Origin: Fragilariopsis cylindrus CCMP1102
Taxonomy: Eukaryota > Bacillariophyta > Bacillariophyceae > Bacillariales > Bacillariaceae
Length of the DNA: 64,000 nucleotides
Reading direction: 5' to 3'
NCBI GenBank assembly: GCA_900095095.1
Contig: FMBT01000342.1
Location: forward strand, 221,302-285,301
Shown here: positions 48,301-60,209 of the stretch, one piece after another
How the letters are laid out: the number at the start of each line of letters is the position of its first letter
Position numbering within the stretch: the first letter of the stretch is position 1
The notes under the pieces: model-generated
Databases searched by the model: none
The model's input: the letters and a program-made list of their open reading frames with translations, nothing else
Told to the model about the DNA's origin: nothing
Translations under genes and position numbers: made by a program

Positions 48301-51300
48301 ACGACAATCCAGAATGAGGACGTGGGAAGGTGATGGATATTGATAAATGTAGTGACTGTGTATTAACCATTAATAATAATAATAATAATTATATGTTAAA
48401 AGCAACTACATATCTATCCCCTTCGAGTAATCTATATCAACAACCACGTACGCCTACCGTATATCGTAAACAACTTGTACCATGCACTCCGAATGCCAAC
48501 AGGAGATCACTCCGTGTATCGTTTCCATCCAATCTAATATGTGGACCAACACGAAAATCTGCAGCCTTAAAAGTTTGCAACGTAATGATCGACAGGTACC
48601 CCGTAACAAGAGGCGCCATTGATTCTGGAGCAACAGACCATTTCTTACCAACAACGTACCGCGGAGACAACCATCAAGCGACGTCCAATGGCATGAAAGT
48701 GAAGTGTGCAAATAACTCCATAATGACGTCCACATCTACAGACGTCCTGTCGCTCGCGAGGCTCCCACCACTAGCACGTACCTGCCACAAGTTTGATGAC
48801 GTATCAACGCCCCTCTTATCAGTGGGAAAGCTCTGTGACAACAACTTACACGTCCTATTTTCACAAAACCAAGTGACAGTCACCGACAAGCCCCCAATCC
48901 TTACAGGTACAACCGTTATGGAAGGACGACGACAAAATGGACTCTATTCGGTGCCAATACACGACGAGGCGCATACACTTCCAAGGGTGGATGCACTTCC
49001 AAGGGTGGATGCACTTCCAAGGGTGAATCGAATCAATCCCATCAGAAACACCGCAGGGATTGCTACTGCAGCTAGCGCATACGAAGTGCAAACAGTCGCA
49101 GCATTGACCAACTTCTTCCACATGACGTTAGGCTCACCTTCTATACCAGAATGGATCAACTGTATCAACAACAATTGGTTCAAGTCATGGCCGGGACTGA
49201 GCGCAGATAGAGTACGAAAGCACTGCACCAAGAAAGAACAAACCACACTTGGAAACCAGAAAATGATCAAGAAGAATGTCAGAACATCGAATATCATTGA
49301 CCTATCAGTTAGAAAAGAACGTATTGAACTTAAGAAGAAATTACATGACATAGGTACCTTCTTAATTGATGGTAATGATATGAAACAACTAATTGCAATG
49401 GATTTGCCAGGACGATATCCTGTTACATCAGCAAGAGGCCACAAATACATCATGGTTATGTACGATTATGACACTAACTACATCAATGCAGTGCCTATAA
49501 AATCAGGAAGTCAAGCGAACTCGTAGCAGCATTCAAGTTTTGTTATGATGAACTCAAGGAAAGAGGTTTCACAGCGCGTGTAATGCGATTAGATAATGAA
49601 ATCTCGACAGAACTTATTGCAGCAATAGGGGAACTGAATTTAGACTACCAGATCGTATCGCCAGGAGACCATAGATTGAACCATGCAGAACGTGCCATTC
49701 AAACCTTCAAGTCCAAGCTCATTGCTTTCAGAGAAGGCGCTGATCCGAGTTTTTCCGAAGAACTGTTGGGACCTGTTTATTAAACAAACAGTATTAGCTA
49801 TGAATCTAATGCGCCCATCAAGAATCAATCCATTAATATCAGCGTATACACTAGTACATGGCGAATTCGATTTCAATCGCACTCCCATGGCCCCAGTTGG
49901 CTGTAAGGTCATAGTCCATGACAGAAGAGGTGAACGAGGTAGCTGGGACAACCATGGAAGCCATGGTTTCTATATCGAACGGGCGCCCCATCACTACAGG
50001 AACTACACTTGCTACATGAGGGACACCAAACAGAATCGTATATCCAATACGGTCGAGTTCTTTCCATCGCATTGTACCCTACCCAAAGTTACACCTATCG
50101 ACCGACTAACCTTGGTGTTACAGGACCTCCACGAAGTGCTATCTCAACCTCCAAGTGATTTCCCTTTTGTGAACCAAGGTACGGACCTACACACGGCTAT
50201 CACTGCAATTCAGAAAATCCTTTGCTTACAAGCAGATGACACCGCGACTACTGCACCAACAACCCCTGTGCCACTTCCAAGGGTGGAAGTAATAACTACT
50301 GACACCCAACGTGTAACAAGGTCCACCACAGCCACTAACAAAGTGTACGTCATCGGTACCATCATACGTCGAAAGTTCAGCAGTGGTTTCCACGAAGGTG
50401 AAATCACCAGATATGACCCGATTGAACAGTACTACAAAATAGTGTACCGCGATGGTGATACAGAAGAGATGTCATACAATGAAGTAAAACAATACCGGAA
50501 GAAGATTCAAAAGTATACTAAACCCAACAAGAAAGCATTACTGCTACTCCCTATTCGGCACAATCTACCAACCACCGTCATCAACAATATGCCTACAGCC
50601 AAAAGCCAACGTCCTAAAAAGGTACAACGTCTGAACCGATATAACCGAAATCCTACAGTGCAACAACAACCAAATAGGTTTAGCAATGGATACAGCAAGG
50701 CAGTGGAACAGCTACAACCAAACTTTGCGTTCGGAGCTTCCGGCGCAGTCTGGGACGACGGCCTCAATAAGATGGCGAAGTATCGAGATCTAATCAATCA
50801 CAAGGATCCTGTAATCAAAAATCGTTGGCTCCAATCAGGAGAAAACGAATTTGCCCGTTTATTCCAAGGTTATGGTGAGACTGAAGGAGTCGATGTACTG
50901 GATTGGATCCGCAAAGGGGACGTACCCCGTAACAAACAAGTAACGTACCCAAGATATGTAGTTGCTGTTAGACCAGAAAAGTCAGAACCATACCGTACTA
51001 GAATCACAGCAGGAGGCGATAGGATTGACTACGAAGGCAACGTAACAACGCATACAGCTTCAATGGAAACAATCAAGATGCATTGGAACTCAGTTGTTTC
51101 CACTCCAGGTGCCAAGTACTGCACCGCAGATATATCGAACATGTACTTATGCTCGCTATTGCCTGACGAAGAATATGTCAGATTCAAATATGATATGATA
51201 CCACCGAATATAATCAAACACTACTTATTAGACAAGTTAGTAGTCAATGGATTTGTATATGCCAAAATCAAGAAGGCATGGTATGGTCTCAAGCAATCCG

Positions 51301-54300
51301 GTAAGATTGCACATGATGACTTGGTACAACACTTAGAAAAATATGGTTACGTAAAAGAAAAACGCACTGATGGCTTATTCAGCCACAAGGAACGCGACAT
51401 CAACTTTACACTAGTAGTGGATGATTTTGGTATCAAGTACACCGACAAAGCAGATGTAGAACACCTAGTTACCGCACTACGAGATAAATACCCATTAAAA
51501 GTTGATTGGAAAGCCGAACAATATATCGGGATTCACCTAAAATGGAATTATATTGACCGTGAAGTTATCTGCTCCATGGATGGATATGTAGAACAAGCAC
51601 TGAAAGAATTCAACCACATCATCCCAAAACAACTACATTCAGGACCTTCCAAGATAGACCGACCTGATTATGGTGCCAAAGTTCAATATGTAAAAGAAGA
51701 CTTGACAAATAAGTTAGATGAAGATCAAATCAAATTCATACAACGCGTCACAGGAAAATTCCTATTTTATGCAAGAGCTATAGATGACACTATGCTACAT
51801 GCAATTAATGACATCGCATCATCAACAGCAAATGGTACTGAAGCAACATTGGCAGCAACAACATATTTCCTAAATTATGCTGCAAGCAATCCAAATGGTC
51901 AAATCATATACAGAGCCAGCGACATGATACTCAGAATCGATTCAGATGCAGCATATTTAGTGCGCCCTGAAGCGAGAAGCAGAGCAGGTGGCTACCATTA
52001 TCTAGGAAGCAAAGACGGTACATTATTCAATGGACCCATCCTTGTACTAGCAAAAATTATCAAAAATGTTATGGCATCAGCAGCGGAAGCAGAAGTGGCA
52101 GGTATCTACCTGAACGCCACAGAAGCTGTATCAGAACGAAATTGCCTCATTGAAATGGGACACCCACAACCACCTACACCAATCAAAACAGATAACACAA
52201 CAGCACGTGGTATTATTACTGGTACTATCAAACAAAAAAGGTCGAAAGCCATTGACATGAGATTTTACTGGTTAAAAGACAGGTTTGAACAAAAGCAATT
52301 TGATTATGTGTGGGGACCAGGTATTGAGAACCTAGCCGATTATCCGACTAAACATCACTCTGGAAAACACCATAGTACTGTTAGACCCATCTACCTATAT
52401 ATAAAAAATAAAAGTCCAAAAACTATCCAAGGGTGTGTTGAATTATTAGCGCGATAGTCGACCACTTCGATTAACTATCCAACAACTGTGATACAACCGA
52501 GGTGCAGTTAAATAACAGTTATGGGATATGATTCACACTTGGCTTGCTTGGCTGTAAGATCCAATACAAGACCTATCGTATCGCCCAATAATAGATGAAG
52601 ATAGCTTTGAACACAAGAAACACAAACACATGCGATTAGATCACAGGATGTAACAACATACTGCGCTCACTTTAATCTCTAACATCATTGTAACTCTAAT
52701 ACTAACTAGTTAACAAACTACTGTATGTATTCGTATTTACTTCTAATAACCGAGACATCTCTGATGCCTTCGTCGATGAAGATGATGCTCACGACGTCTT
52801 TGTCGCTGCACTCTTAAAGGAATTCAACCCAATCATCCGAATGGAGCCAGATAACGCCGCCGTTACTGAGGACCGTCCACAAGCTCAAACTGAACGTCCA
52901 CCACAGCCAGCAGACGACGACTCCGACATCGAAGACGTCACTCCGGCATACGCAAGTCGCAACAATCAGGACCGGCAACACACCCGCCGACCAAGTACCA
53001 CGTCTCCTTACAACGAGCAACGTTCTCAGGGACGCTACCCAAACAGGTGCGTCCAATGGAACACCAGCGACAACCTCGAATGCCCTCCACTAGCATCGGA
53101 ACATTTCACAGCACGCACGAACTACGCTGCCATGGATTCCAACAGCTACAACAACAATTCTGGGACCCATCCTTGGACTCAAACTCCAAGAAACTCATGG
53201 GGAGCTCACTCGGGACCACCTTCTATCAATCGGCACAGCACAGGCACCTCCACCTTCAGGTCACGCGAACCGAACATTTTCACCACTTCCACCAGAGCAA
53301 GCTCTAGCCTGAGTCCCTTTGGCTCCAGTCCGTCATCGAGCGCGGCCGATAAACTCAAAGAACTCAGCGAGTTGTGCACTCAACGTCCACCAACAACATC
53401 AGAAATGAACCAGTGGAACATTCTCAATGCCATGATCGGTTCACCTACTACATCGGCCACTGACGAAACCAAGAAGAATTTCTTAGGCATGCAACAGTTT
53501 AGCGTCCTTGCATGGGCAAACGTACATCCAAACGACGTAGATTACCTTAACAATCACAACAATTACTTTTGGCCTAAACTCAATGCTTGCAAAAACAAGC
53601 CCGACGCACGGCACGTCGTACGAACGGAGATGTTCCAACATCTCATACACAGGCACCCGAAACTCATCACCTGCCTCCACGACGATTTGATCGAGACCAT
53701 CATCAACTTTCGCTTCAAACCGGTGAACCTAGAAAGCGACAAACCAACATTAGGATTAGGTCCTATGGCATTCGTACCTCGAGATCGCCGGGAAATTGAG
53801 ATGATGTCTCATCAGATATCCATCAACGAACAATCCGATTCACCAACAACTTCGGATATTGACAAAACACGCCTCGGGCGTCCAAAAATTCCAGATGGCG
53901 CCTCCGGCACCACCTCTACCATCGAATCATGCGCATTGGTCAATGATTTTTTGTGGGCTCCCAGATGCCCTTATGTCAACCTCGCACAGGGCAGCCTTCT
54001 AGCACTGTATGAGGGAAATCAGCATTACGAACACCAAACCAGTTTCGGCACCACCGTCGGTGCAGAATGCCTATTCCAGCTCACACGCGGAGCGGAGCAG
54101 TTCTTCGGCCAAGCTACAAGCGAACGCCAACTACTCCAAGGACAGTTACCGACCTTAAATTTCAATTTCCTCATCGAGGGTATCCGAAACAACAATCTCA
54201 ACACGTCACAAACGCGTCCTTCGCTCTTCGTACCAGCGCAAACGAAAGCACGTCCTGCACCAGGAACACCACGTGGTCCAAAAACACCCAAGGTTAAGGG

Positions 54301-54631
54301 TCAAGGCAAAGGCGCACCACCAGCCACGCAACCAACAAAGTCTAGCACTGTTACTCGTCAAATGGGAAACGGCATGACCACGCTTATCAACGATTGGAAA
54401 AAGGCACACAATAAGGCCCGTATGCCTAATATATTAGATTTTAGAAAGGCAAGCGACATTGCTGACGACGCAGCGCTCCAAACGCTACTCAATCTCAACA
54501 CCGCCACCTGCATCCGCTGGGCACTACTAGGTAGCTGCCGCAGTAACTGCAAACGCGATCATCCTCAAACAATTACAGGATTTGCAGAAACAGCGGCAGA
54601 GGACATCCTCCGCAAAGGTCTTCCAGAGTAA
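45386..54631 (+). CDS. DIRS ORF1, gag-like protein, interrupted by the copia element
   Basis: Two halves, 45386 (more likely Met at 45479) to 46096, and 52754 to 54631, separated by the copia insertion and its duplicated ACCGA. They are in the same phase: the codon boundary at 46096 continues with GAC at 52754 and no stop up to 54631. From Met 45479 the pre-insertion protein would be 831 residues. The first half is a compact folded domain; the second is Asn/Thr/Pro-rich, then helical, and ends with a CCCH-type zinc-binding pattern 'CIRWALLGSCRSNCKRDH', suited to binding element RNA. In its present state the first half ends at a stop three bases into the LTR. Confidence 0.75.
46092..46096. repeat. 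Target-site duplication ACCGA, left copy
   Basis: Five bases directly before the copia 5' LTR; the identical copy follows the 3' LTR at 52749-52753. Confidence 0.93.
46097..46409 (+). repeat. Copia 5' LTR
   Basis: 313 bp, starting TGTTGAATTATT and ending TTCTAATA. It contains CTTTAATCTCTAAC at 46331-46344, the complement of the primer-binding site just downstream. Confidence 0.95.
46410..46423 (+). promoter_or_regulatory. Copia primer-binding site, complementary to own LTR
   Basis: GTTAGAGATTAAAG begins at the first base after the 5' LTR, where the minus-strand primer anneals. It is the perfect 14-nt reverse complement of 46331-46344 in the LTR (and 52670-52683 in the 3' LTR). This suggests priming by the element's own RNA 5' end, as in the yeast element Tf1, and not by a tRNA. 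Confidence 0.6.
46444..48317 (+). CDS. Copia gag polyprotein region (frame broken about three times)
   Basis: Open segments 46444-46764, about 46700-47389, 47380-47757 and 47745-48317 join into one capsid-nucleocapsid protein if single bases are restored near 46650-46740, 47380 and 47750. The C-terminal part ends in a CCHC-type zinc knuckle, 'CYSCGCNLNHDSKGC', with five instead of four residues before His, embedded in a Lys-rich stretch, as expected for RNA packaging. Just after it the reading passes to pol within about 15 bp. Confidence 0.7.
48330..52457 (+). CDS. Copia pol polyprotein: protease, integrase, Tudor-like module, RT, RNase H (frame broken twice)
   Basis: Order seen: aspartic protease 'AIDSGATDHF' (near 48615); an 18-bp tandem repeat coding ALPRVD; an integrase core with Asp in 'AMDLPGRYP', Asp in 'RLDNEIS' and Glu in 'NHAERAIQTF'; a module 'GFHEGEITRYDPIEQYY' followed by 'VYRDGDTEEM' that looks like a Tudor/chromo-type barrel (about 50340-50490); RT with 'VVDDFG' as the YVDD box; and RNase H with 'SAAEAEVAGIY' and 'IKTDNTTARGI'. 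Frames change near 49510-49520 (an A run) and near 49770. The last codons overlap the 3' LTR. Confidence 0.85.
48980..49025 (+). repeat. Three 18-bp tandem repeats with TCCAAGGGTG core
   Basis: Period 18 bp, coding 'ALPRVD'. The core TCCAAGGGTG also occurs at 50276-50285 and, notably, at 52426-52435 directly against the 3' LTR, the polypurine-tract position. Confidence 0.88.
52426..52435 (+). promoter_or_regulatory. Putative polypurine tract of the copia element
   Basis: TCCAAGGGTG abuts the first base of the 3' LTR, the place where plus-strand DNA synthesis is primed. Only AAGGG is purine, so it is a weak tract. Confidence 0.45.
52436..52748 (+). repeat. Copia 3' LTR
   Basis: 313 bp, no difference from the 5' LTR seen by eye. 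The right TSD copy ACCGA follows at 52749-52753. Confidence 0.95.
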
Positions 54632-54766
54632 GACACATCTTGCTGCTCTACGCGTACGCGTGTATTTACATCTCTTTACGTTTCTATACTAAACTACCTA
54701 TAAAATACTTTTTGCATCACTAAATCTATTCTATTCTTATATTCCTACTCTGCTTCTCGCACTATA

Positions 54767-57420
54767 ACAAAGACGCCCTAACCTAGAACATAGGCCAGCG
54801 GCACCTCGGGTTAGCAACAGTCAGAGATACTCACATCAGCACAACACTCGCTACATCTCCTGCAATTCCGAACAACGGGCATTCGAGGATAACGAACAAC
54901 TCAATCGACTAGCTGCCACACGAAACTCTTCCACTCAGGAAATCATAGACCACGCACGCCATCGAGCAATACATGTTTCACAGCTACCGACAGCACCACC
55001 TACGCCTACCCCAGCGCAGCTACCTGCAACACCTCCACCCCTGCGACCACGAGGAGGAGGACCATCAACGACTGAACCACCGGCACACACGCCAATACAA
55101 AGTAAGTTACCAAAATTTAAGGGGCTCATGCTCCCGCGTCATGAAGTTTTAACACACCCTGCAGGTCCAGACCTCCTCCGATACGCAGTCGATGGTTGCC
55201 CTGTTGACTGTGGCGACCAATGGTCTCGCAAACAAATCGAAGCAGCAATCGAAAAAGGAGCCCATGCCAGCGCAGAAGCTCCAGGAGCAGCAGAAGCATG
55301 TCGTAAAGAAGCACTCGAAAGAGTTGCTGACGGATGCTGTCGCCTCGTCACTTGGAACAAAATCAAACACAACATCCCTCCTAACTTAAAGGTCTCACCA
55401 ATAGCTGCAGTACCACACAAGTCTCGTATTTACCGCATGATCCTGGATTTGTCATTCCAAATCACGCTGAACGGCAAAAAGCTACAATCGGTAAACGAAA
55501 CTTCCGACAAATCTTTAGCACCACAGCATGCCATGTACGAACTCGGCAACGTCATCCCACGCATCATTTGGGCAATGGCAACATCGCACGACACCACAAC
55601 ACCATTTCTGTTCACGAAAGTCGACCTCAAAGACGGGTATTGGCGGATGTGTGTTTAACAGCGACGACGCCTGGAACTTCGCTTACGTCCTTCCAGGTGG
55701 TCAAAAATCAGATCCAATCCAGTTGGTCATACCGGAGGCCCTACAAATGGGATGGGGAGAATCACCCCCGTTTTTCTGTGCAGCAACCGAAACGGCACGC
55801 GACATTGCACAGGAAAAATTCGACAACCATACTCCGGTCCCAGCACAGCCTATGGAGGACATCATGATGGACATCGATTGGAACACCGTCCCAAGTCCAG
55901 TCCCTCCACCAACAACAGAACGTTCCAAGCGCCAATTTGTCAACCTTCTCGAAGTGTACATCGATGATTTCATCGGCCTCATTCAAAGCACAAACAAAGA
56001 TCATCTGCTCCGATTTTCACGCACAATCCTCAGCGCAATAACGGACGTTTTCCCACCACCAGAAATCACCAACAGTGCAATGGGTCCACCAGTTTCCATT
56101 AAAAAACTCATTGCCGAAGGCACTTGGGAAATAAGGAAGGAAATCCTAGGATGGTTGTTCGATGGCATCGCACGAACTATAGAACTGCCAGAAAACAAAG
56201 GCAGAACTATACGAACCGAAGTCAAACGTATACTGCGAGGAAAATCCAAACGAGTACCAACACGAGACTTCCAAAAAGTTCACGGCAAACTCCAATTCAC
56301 ATCGATAGCAATCCCATGTGGCAAACCACTTCTAGGTCCTCTCGACCAGGCCATCGCCATCGCAGAACGACACAACAGACATCATGTAACATTGACAGAC
56401 GACATTCGACTCTGCCTCAGGGATTGGATTGCACTCATTCGACAGTTAGGACAACGCCCTACACACGTCAACGAATTAGTGTTGCACAAAGCTTCGTATC
56501 AAGGTTTCGTCGATGCATCAAAATGGGGCGTAGGAGGAGTATGGTTCGGAGGAACAAACCAAATTTCACCAATCGTTTGGTTCTGGGAATGGCCTACAGA
56601 GGTTCGAAACAATCTCGTCACCTCCTCAAATCGAAAAGGCCGCCTAACCATCTCCGATCTAGAACTAATGGGCATCCTGCTCCACTGGCTCGTCCTAGAA
56701 GCATCGGTGGACAACGACACTCTTACACACTCCAGCATCGCCATTTGGTGCGACAATCTACCAGCAGTGTCTTGGATATACAAAATGCGCACCAGCACAT
56801 CACCGGTTGCTTCACGCATACTTCGAGCCTTAGCAGTTCGACTCCAGCATCAACAATCGGGTCTACTCGCAATCGACCACATCTCAGGAATTTACAATAT
56901 TATGGCGGACGTCGCTTCACGCAAGCATGTTTCTAACCCTACACAATTCCTCGATTATTTTACAAAAACTTTCACTCCTCCTCAGGGAAACTTCTGGACT
57001 TTGTTCCAATTTCACGACAATCTATTATCAAAGATCTCTTCCGAGATGTTGAACGCTCCGTCGTCCTTGGCATCGTGGAATCAACTGCCAACGAAAAAAG
57101 GCGTTTTTGGTCGGCTTGGTGCAATTTCCTCGGACTCAACTTTCCCAAACTTGACCCAAAAATGCGTGCTCTCACTCCACCTCAACGAGTCGAACTGCTG
57201 GCTGCCTTCGCCCACCATGTGCGTTCCGGAGGCGTTTCTAGACGAACTCAGCAAGTTCGCACCCAAACAGTCGAGGTGGCGCTTCGCGCCATCAGCACGA
57301 TGTTCCAAATGGACCATGAACCTAGTCCCTTGGTCACGTCGCAAGGAAAGTATACGAAAAAAATCGGCCAGCTTCTTGAGAGCTACCGACGCGAAGATCC
57401 TCCGTCAAAACCGAAATTAG
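54767..57420 (+). CDS. DIRS ORF2: reverse transcriptase and RNase H (frame broken once)
   Basis: The frame is open from 54767 (after a TAA) but its first ATG is at 55128, so about 120 codons of Pro-rich sequence upstream have no AUG start. RT motifs: 'DLKDGYWRM' (finger/palm Asp), 'NFAYVLPGG', 'ALQMGWGESPPFF', and the catalytic 'YIDDFIGL' (55951-55980), then the thumb 'SIKKL' and 'ILGWLFDG'. RNase H shows 'FVDASKWGVGGVWFG' and 'IWCDNLPAVSWI', as in DIRS-type RT/RH proteins. One base too many in a T run near 55655 breaks the frame just after 'WRMCV'. The end overlaps the recombinase ORF. Confidence 0.8.
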
Positions 57421-58199
57421 CTATACCGTTATCTGTCCCAACATACTTAGTACTCTCGGGTCTGTCGTCCAATGCACCCAAGCAACAAACAGTAGGAAAT
57501 ATGGCCACCATAGCTTTTCCACTACCTACTCCGAGGAGGAGAATACACGTTCGTCGATCCCAAACAACGACGAAGAACTAAACAGTTTCGAGTCTGTGAC
57601 GTAACATTTTGGAACAACAATACCATCCTACCGCACTCACTCCCAATCGACGTTTTATTTCGTGACGCAACAGAGGCTACCCTCCATATCTCGAATCAAA
57701 AGAATGGCAAAAGAGCACAAACAATTCACCAAGATGTAACAGATACACCACCTTGCCCAGTTCATGCCTTAATACGTCAAATAAAACATATATTAGCGCA
57801 TACAACAGATACCGCTACAATTATAAGCACCTTTTTCGACAAGAAATATCCAAAGGACGAGCGCTACGCACTGGGTGCATGACACGCGCGTTACAAAAAG
57901 CAGTCACACATCTACGCCTTGATCGACAAGGCATTCACCCAAGCGAAGTCAGCTCACATAGCCTGCGAGCCGGCGGCGCGACAGCCATGCATCTAAACGG
58001 AATCTCGGATCGTACCATACAAAAAATGGGACGCTGGAGCAGCGATACATTCCTCATATACATACACGAACAAATCGCCGCTTTTTCAAGGGGCGTATCT
58101 AAACAGATGGGCCAGCACGTTAATTTCAAAAACATACGACGCACGTTTGAGCCAATCAACTCGCCAGAACTCCGTATCGCAACAACGGTGCAAAACTAG
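57000..58199 (+). CDS. DIRS tyrosine recombinase (frame broken twice)
   Basis: Integrates the circular or linear DNA copy by site-specific recombination, replacing a DDE integrase. Its N-terminal part ('RRFWSAWCNFLGLNFPKLD') is in a different frame overlapping the RNase H end, as known for DIRS elements; the frame is open before 57075. The catalytic part has the first Arg in 'LLRGGEYTFVDP', the His-x-x-Arg box 'SSHSLRAGGATAMHLNG', Trp in 'GRWSSDTF', and the nucleophile Tyr in 'LIYIHEQ'. Frame changes near 57555 and near 57860-57890 need one base each. Confidence 0.78.
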
Positions 58200-58329
58200 T
58201 AACGTTTACATTTTCCGCGATTACTACACCATCACACAACAAAACCAAAACGGATATTCCACGTTGGTTATACAAACTACTTTGTACGCTTAGCACCGTT
58301 TTACCAACAGGCTCATAAAACCTATAGCC

Positions 58330-59604
58330 ATGAACAACAAAGAACCAGCGCCAATTTCTAAACCAGCACAAGCCCCAGCAGCGTTATCGCTACCCGCCTC
58401 CGCGGGAGTCGCTCCAATTTCAGATTCATCTGCCGAAACGGACGACTCCAACGTGGAAATCACAACAACCGACACTTCAAATACACGAGAATCAGCGACG
58501 GTAGTGAAATCAACTTTGAGAAAACAAACAACAATCAATAATTTCTACGTGAAACGACCACTGCAGATAATCAGAACAAATCTGAAAGCTCACAATCCAA
58601 AAAAGAGGCTTCACACAAACGCTTCTTCTACACCATCATCAACAAATTCAACCAATTCTGCAACAATGGTATCAACACCTCCACCAAAACGTCCAAAGTT
58701 TCCAGTTCCAACTCAGCAATCCATGGCATCCATGGCTCAACTCAGTGGACTCACACCGGAACAAATGGAAACAGCATTCAAACAAGTACAGGCATTCGCG
58801 TCACCACGTTACGTCACTCCTGCCGCTCATCCTCGACAGGATCAGGCCCCTTTCGTTAGAGTACCACCTCGTAACCTCAACAACAACTTTCCAGAGTATG
58901 CCGCCTCGGACTACGACTACCACAGCGCAGCTGAGTCCATCTCATCCGGTTCAGACGATTCTGTGGGACAACACCATCGTTCAGCCCGCCCTATTCGTCA
59001 AGAAAAACGGGTTGGACTCACGAAGCGACACGGTAAAGGTAGCAACAAGTGGTTCAAGCCAACTGAAGTCATCGAGGCACTTCAACGACACTACGCTTTT
59101 CGCGTTGGACATGGATACAGGCTACGACTCAACTCCGGCGTTAATCGCCTCCAACGCATTTTCGCCTTGGCGACCAAAATCGTAGGCACAACTTTGTCGC
59201 CAGACCAAATCTCAGTTATTGCAAAGGGCAAAGCTGACCTAGTCGATCCATCAACCCGCGTCAACCGTTTGAACCTCCAAACTGTCACAACCCACGATTA
59301 GACCACTACGATACACATGGGGTTGGATTCGAACTCCATGACATTCTCCTCGGAATCAGAGGCAGTCTCTACAGCGATCCACGGAATCTCCCACCAAGTA
59401 ACTGTGTCATCATCTTGCAATGCGAAGCAAAAGTACCCCAAAATCAGTGGGACCTGTTACGAGCACGCACTTTTCCTCCCCGACATCCTCATGCTCATCA
59501 CCATCAACGATTTCGTTGATATGAAGGATAAACACCAACGTGTCCGAAACACTTGGATCATGAGAGATCAGTTCTACGAGGAAGTCAAAAAACTACCCTA
59601 CTAG
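58330..59604 (+). CDS. DIRS accessory ORF of unknown function (frame broken)
   Basis: Follows the recombinase in the same orientation inside the element. The first 323 codons from the Met at 58330 begin Ala/Ser/Thr-rich, include a basic patch ('NPKKRLHT') and a folded-looking end ('WFKPTEVIEALQRHYAFRVG'). Reading then continues in a second frame with 'ELHDILLGIRGSLYSDP' and in a third ending 'MRDQFYEEVKKLPY', giving about 425 residues if single bases near 59295 and 59465 are restored. No match to gag, RT, recombinase or methyltransferase domains is evident. Its place suggests a cargo or accessory protein. Confidence 0.5.
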
Positions 59605-60209
59605 CCGGTAGACGCGACGTCTGCAACAACGCATCGGAGGAAAGATCTTTGGAGGAGGAGCAGGAACGACTGTCACATTGAAACGAGCAGTCATCGTTTC
59701 CAAAACTCCATAAGACACAAATGCACCACCATTTGCGTCCACCAACAACACATTCATCCAACCGACTCTGTACAAAAGAGTCAACGATCGCAACGAAAGC
59801 ATCGACACACGTGTCTGCATCGTCGAGCGCATCTTTACTTAAGCACTGACGCTATACATAAGACGTCAACAACAATACTCTGATTTCACGACACAGCTTA
59901 GCCACTGTCGAACAACATCAGCAAGATATTCGTTTATAACCACATTCAATTCTAATACATATAATTTCTGTAATGATCAACAACATACTACATCTATAAC
60001 CTAGTCAGTAACAACTCTAGAACTACATAGATTCCAGCACTAGTATTTTCTATTACACGAAAAACCTCCATTCAGTCCGACTATTATATACTCGTACCTC
60101 AATCTAGACCCGCCTCTAACGCGGACTAACACACCCACGTTATTGAGGATCTAGATTACAGGTTTTCCACGATCATGGGCCTTGCCACCTACGGTAGCTT
60201 TGGTTTGTG
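59605..60209. other. Non-coding 3' region of DIRS-type element
   Basis: About 600 bp between the accessory ORF and repeat B1. A minus-strand ORF of 79 codons (59593-59832) overlaps the end of the accessory ORF and is not recognised. TCTAGA-centred words recur near 60100-60160 in opposite orientation. Confidence 0.45.

Larger units (their letters stand above)
46097..52748 (+). mobile_element. Ty1/copia LTR retrotransposon (CoDi-like), nested
   Basis: Complete 6.65-kb element: 313-bp LTRs that read as identical, TSD ACCGA, then gag, protease, integrase, RT and RNase H in that order, which defines the copia group. The LTRs start TGTTGAATTATT and end CTTCTAATA, so termini are TG...TA and not TG...CA. 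Identical LTRs mean a recent insertion, yet gag-pol has about five one-base frame breaks, better explained by sequencing error than by decay. Placement with diatom CoDi elements is by general resemblance. Confidence 0.92.

Noticed and set aside
48980-49025. CRISPR-like or satellite array
   Set aside because: Only three 18-bp units without spacers, inside a retrotransposon coding region.
59326-59350. tRNA B-box-like word (GGATTCGAACTCC)
   Set aside because: Lies within the DIRS accessory ORF, with no A box or cloverleaf around it.
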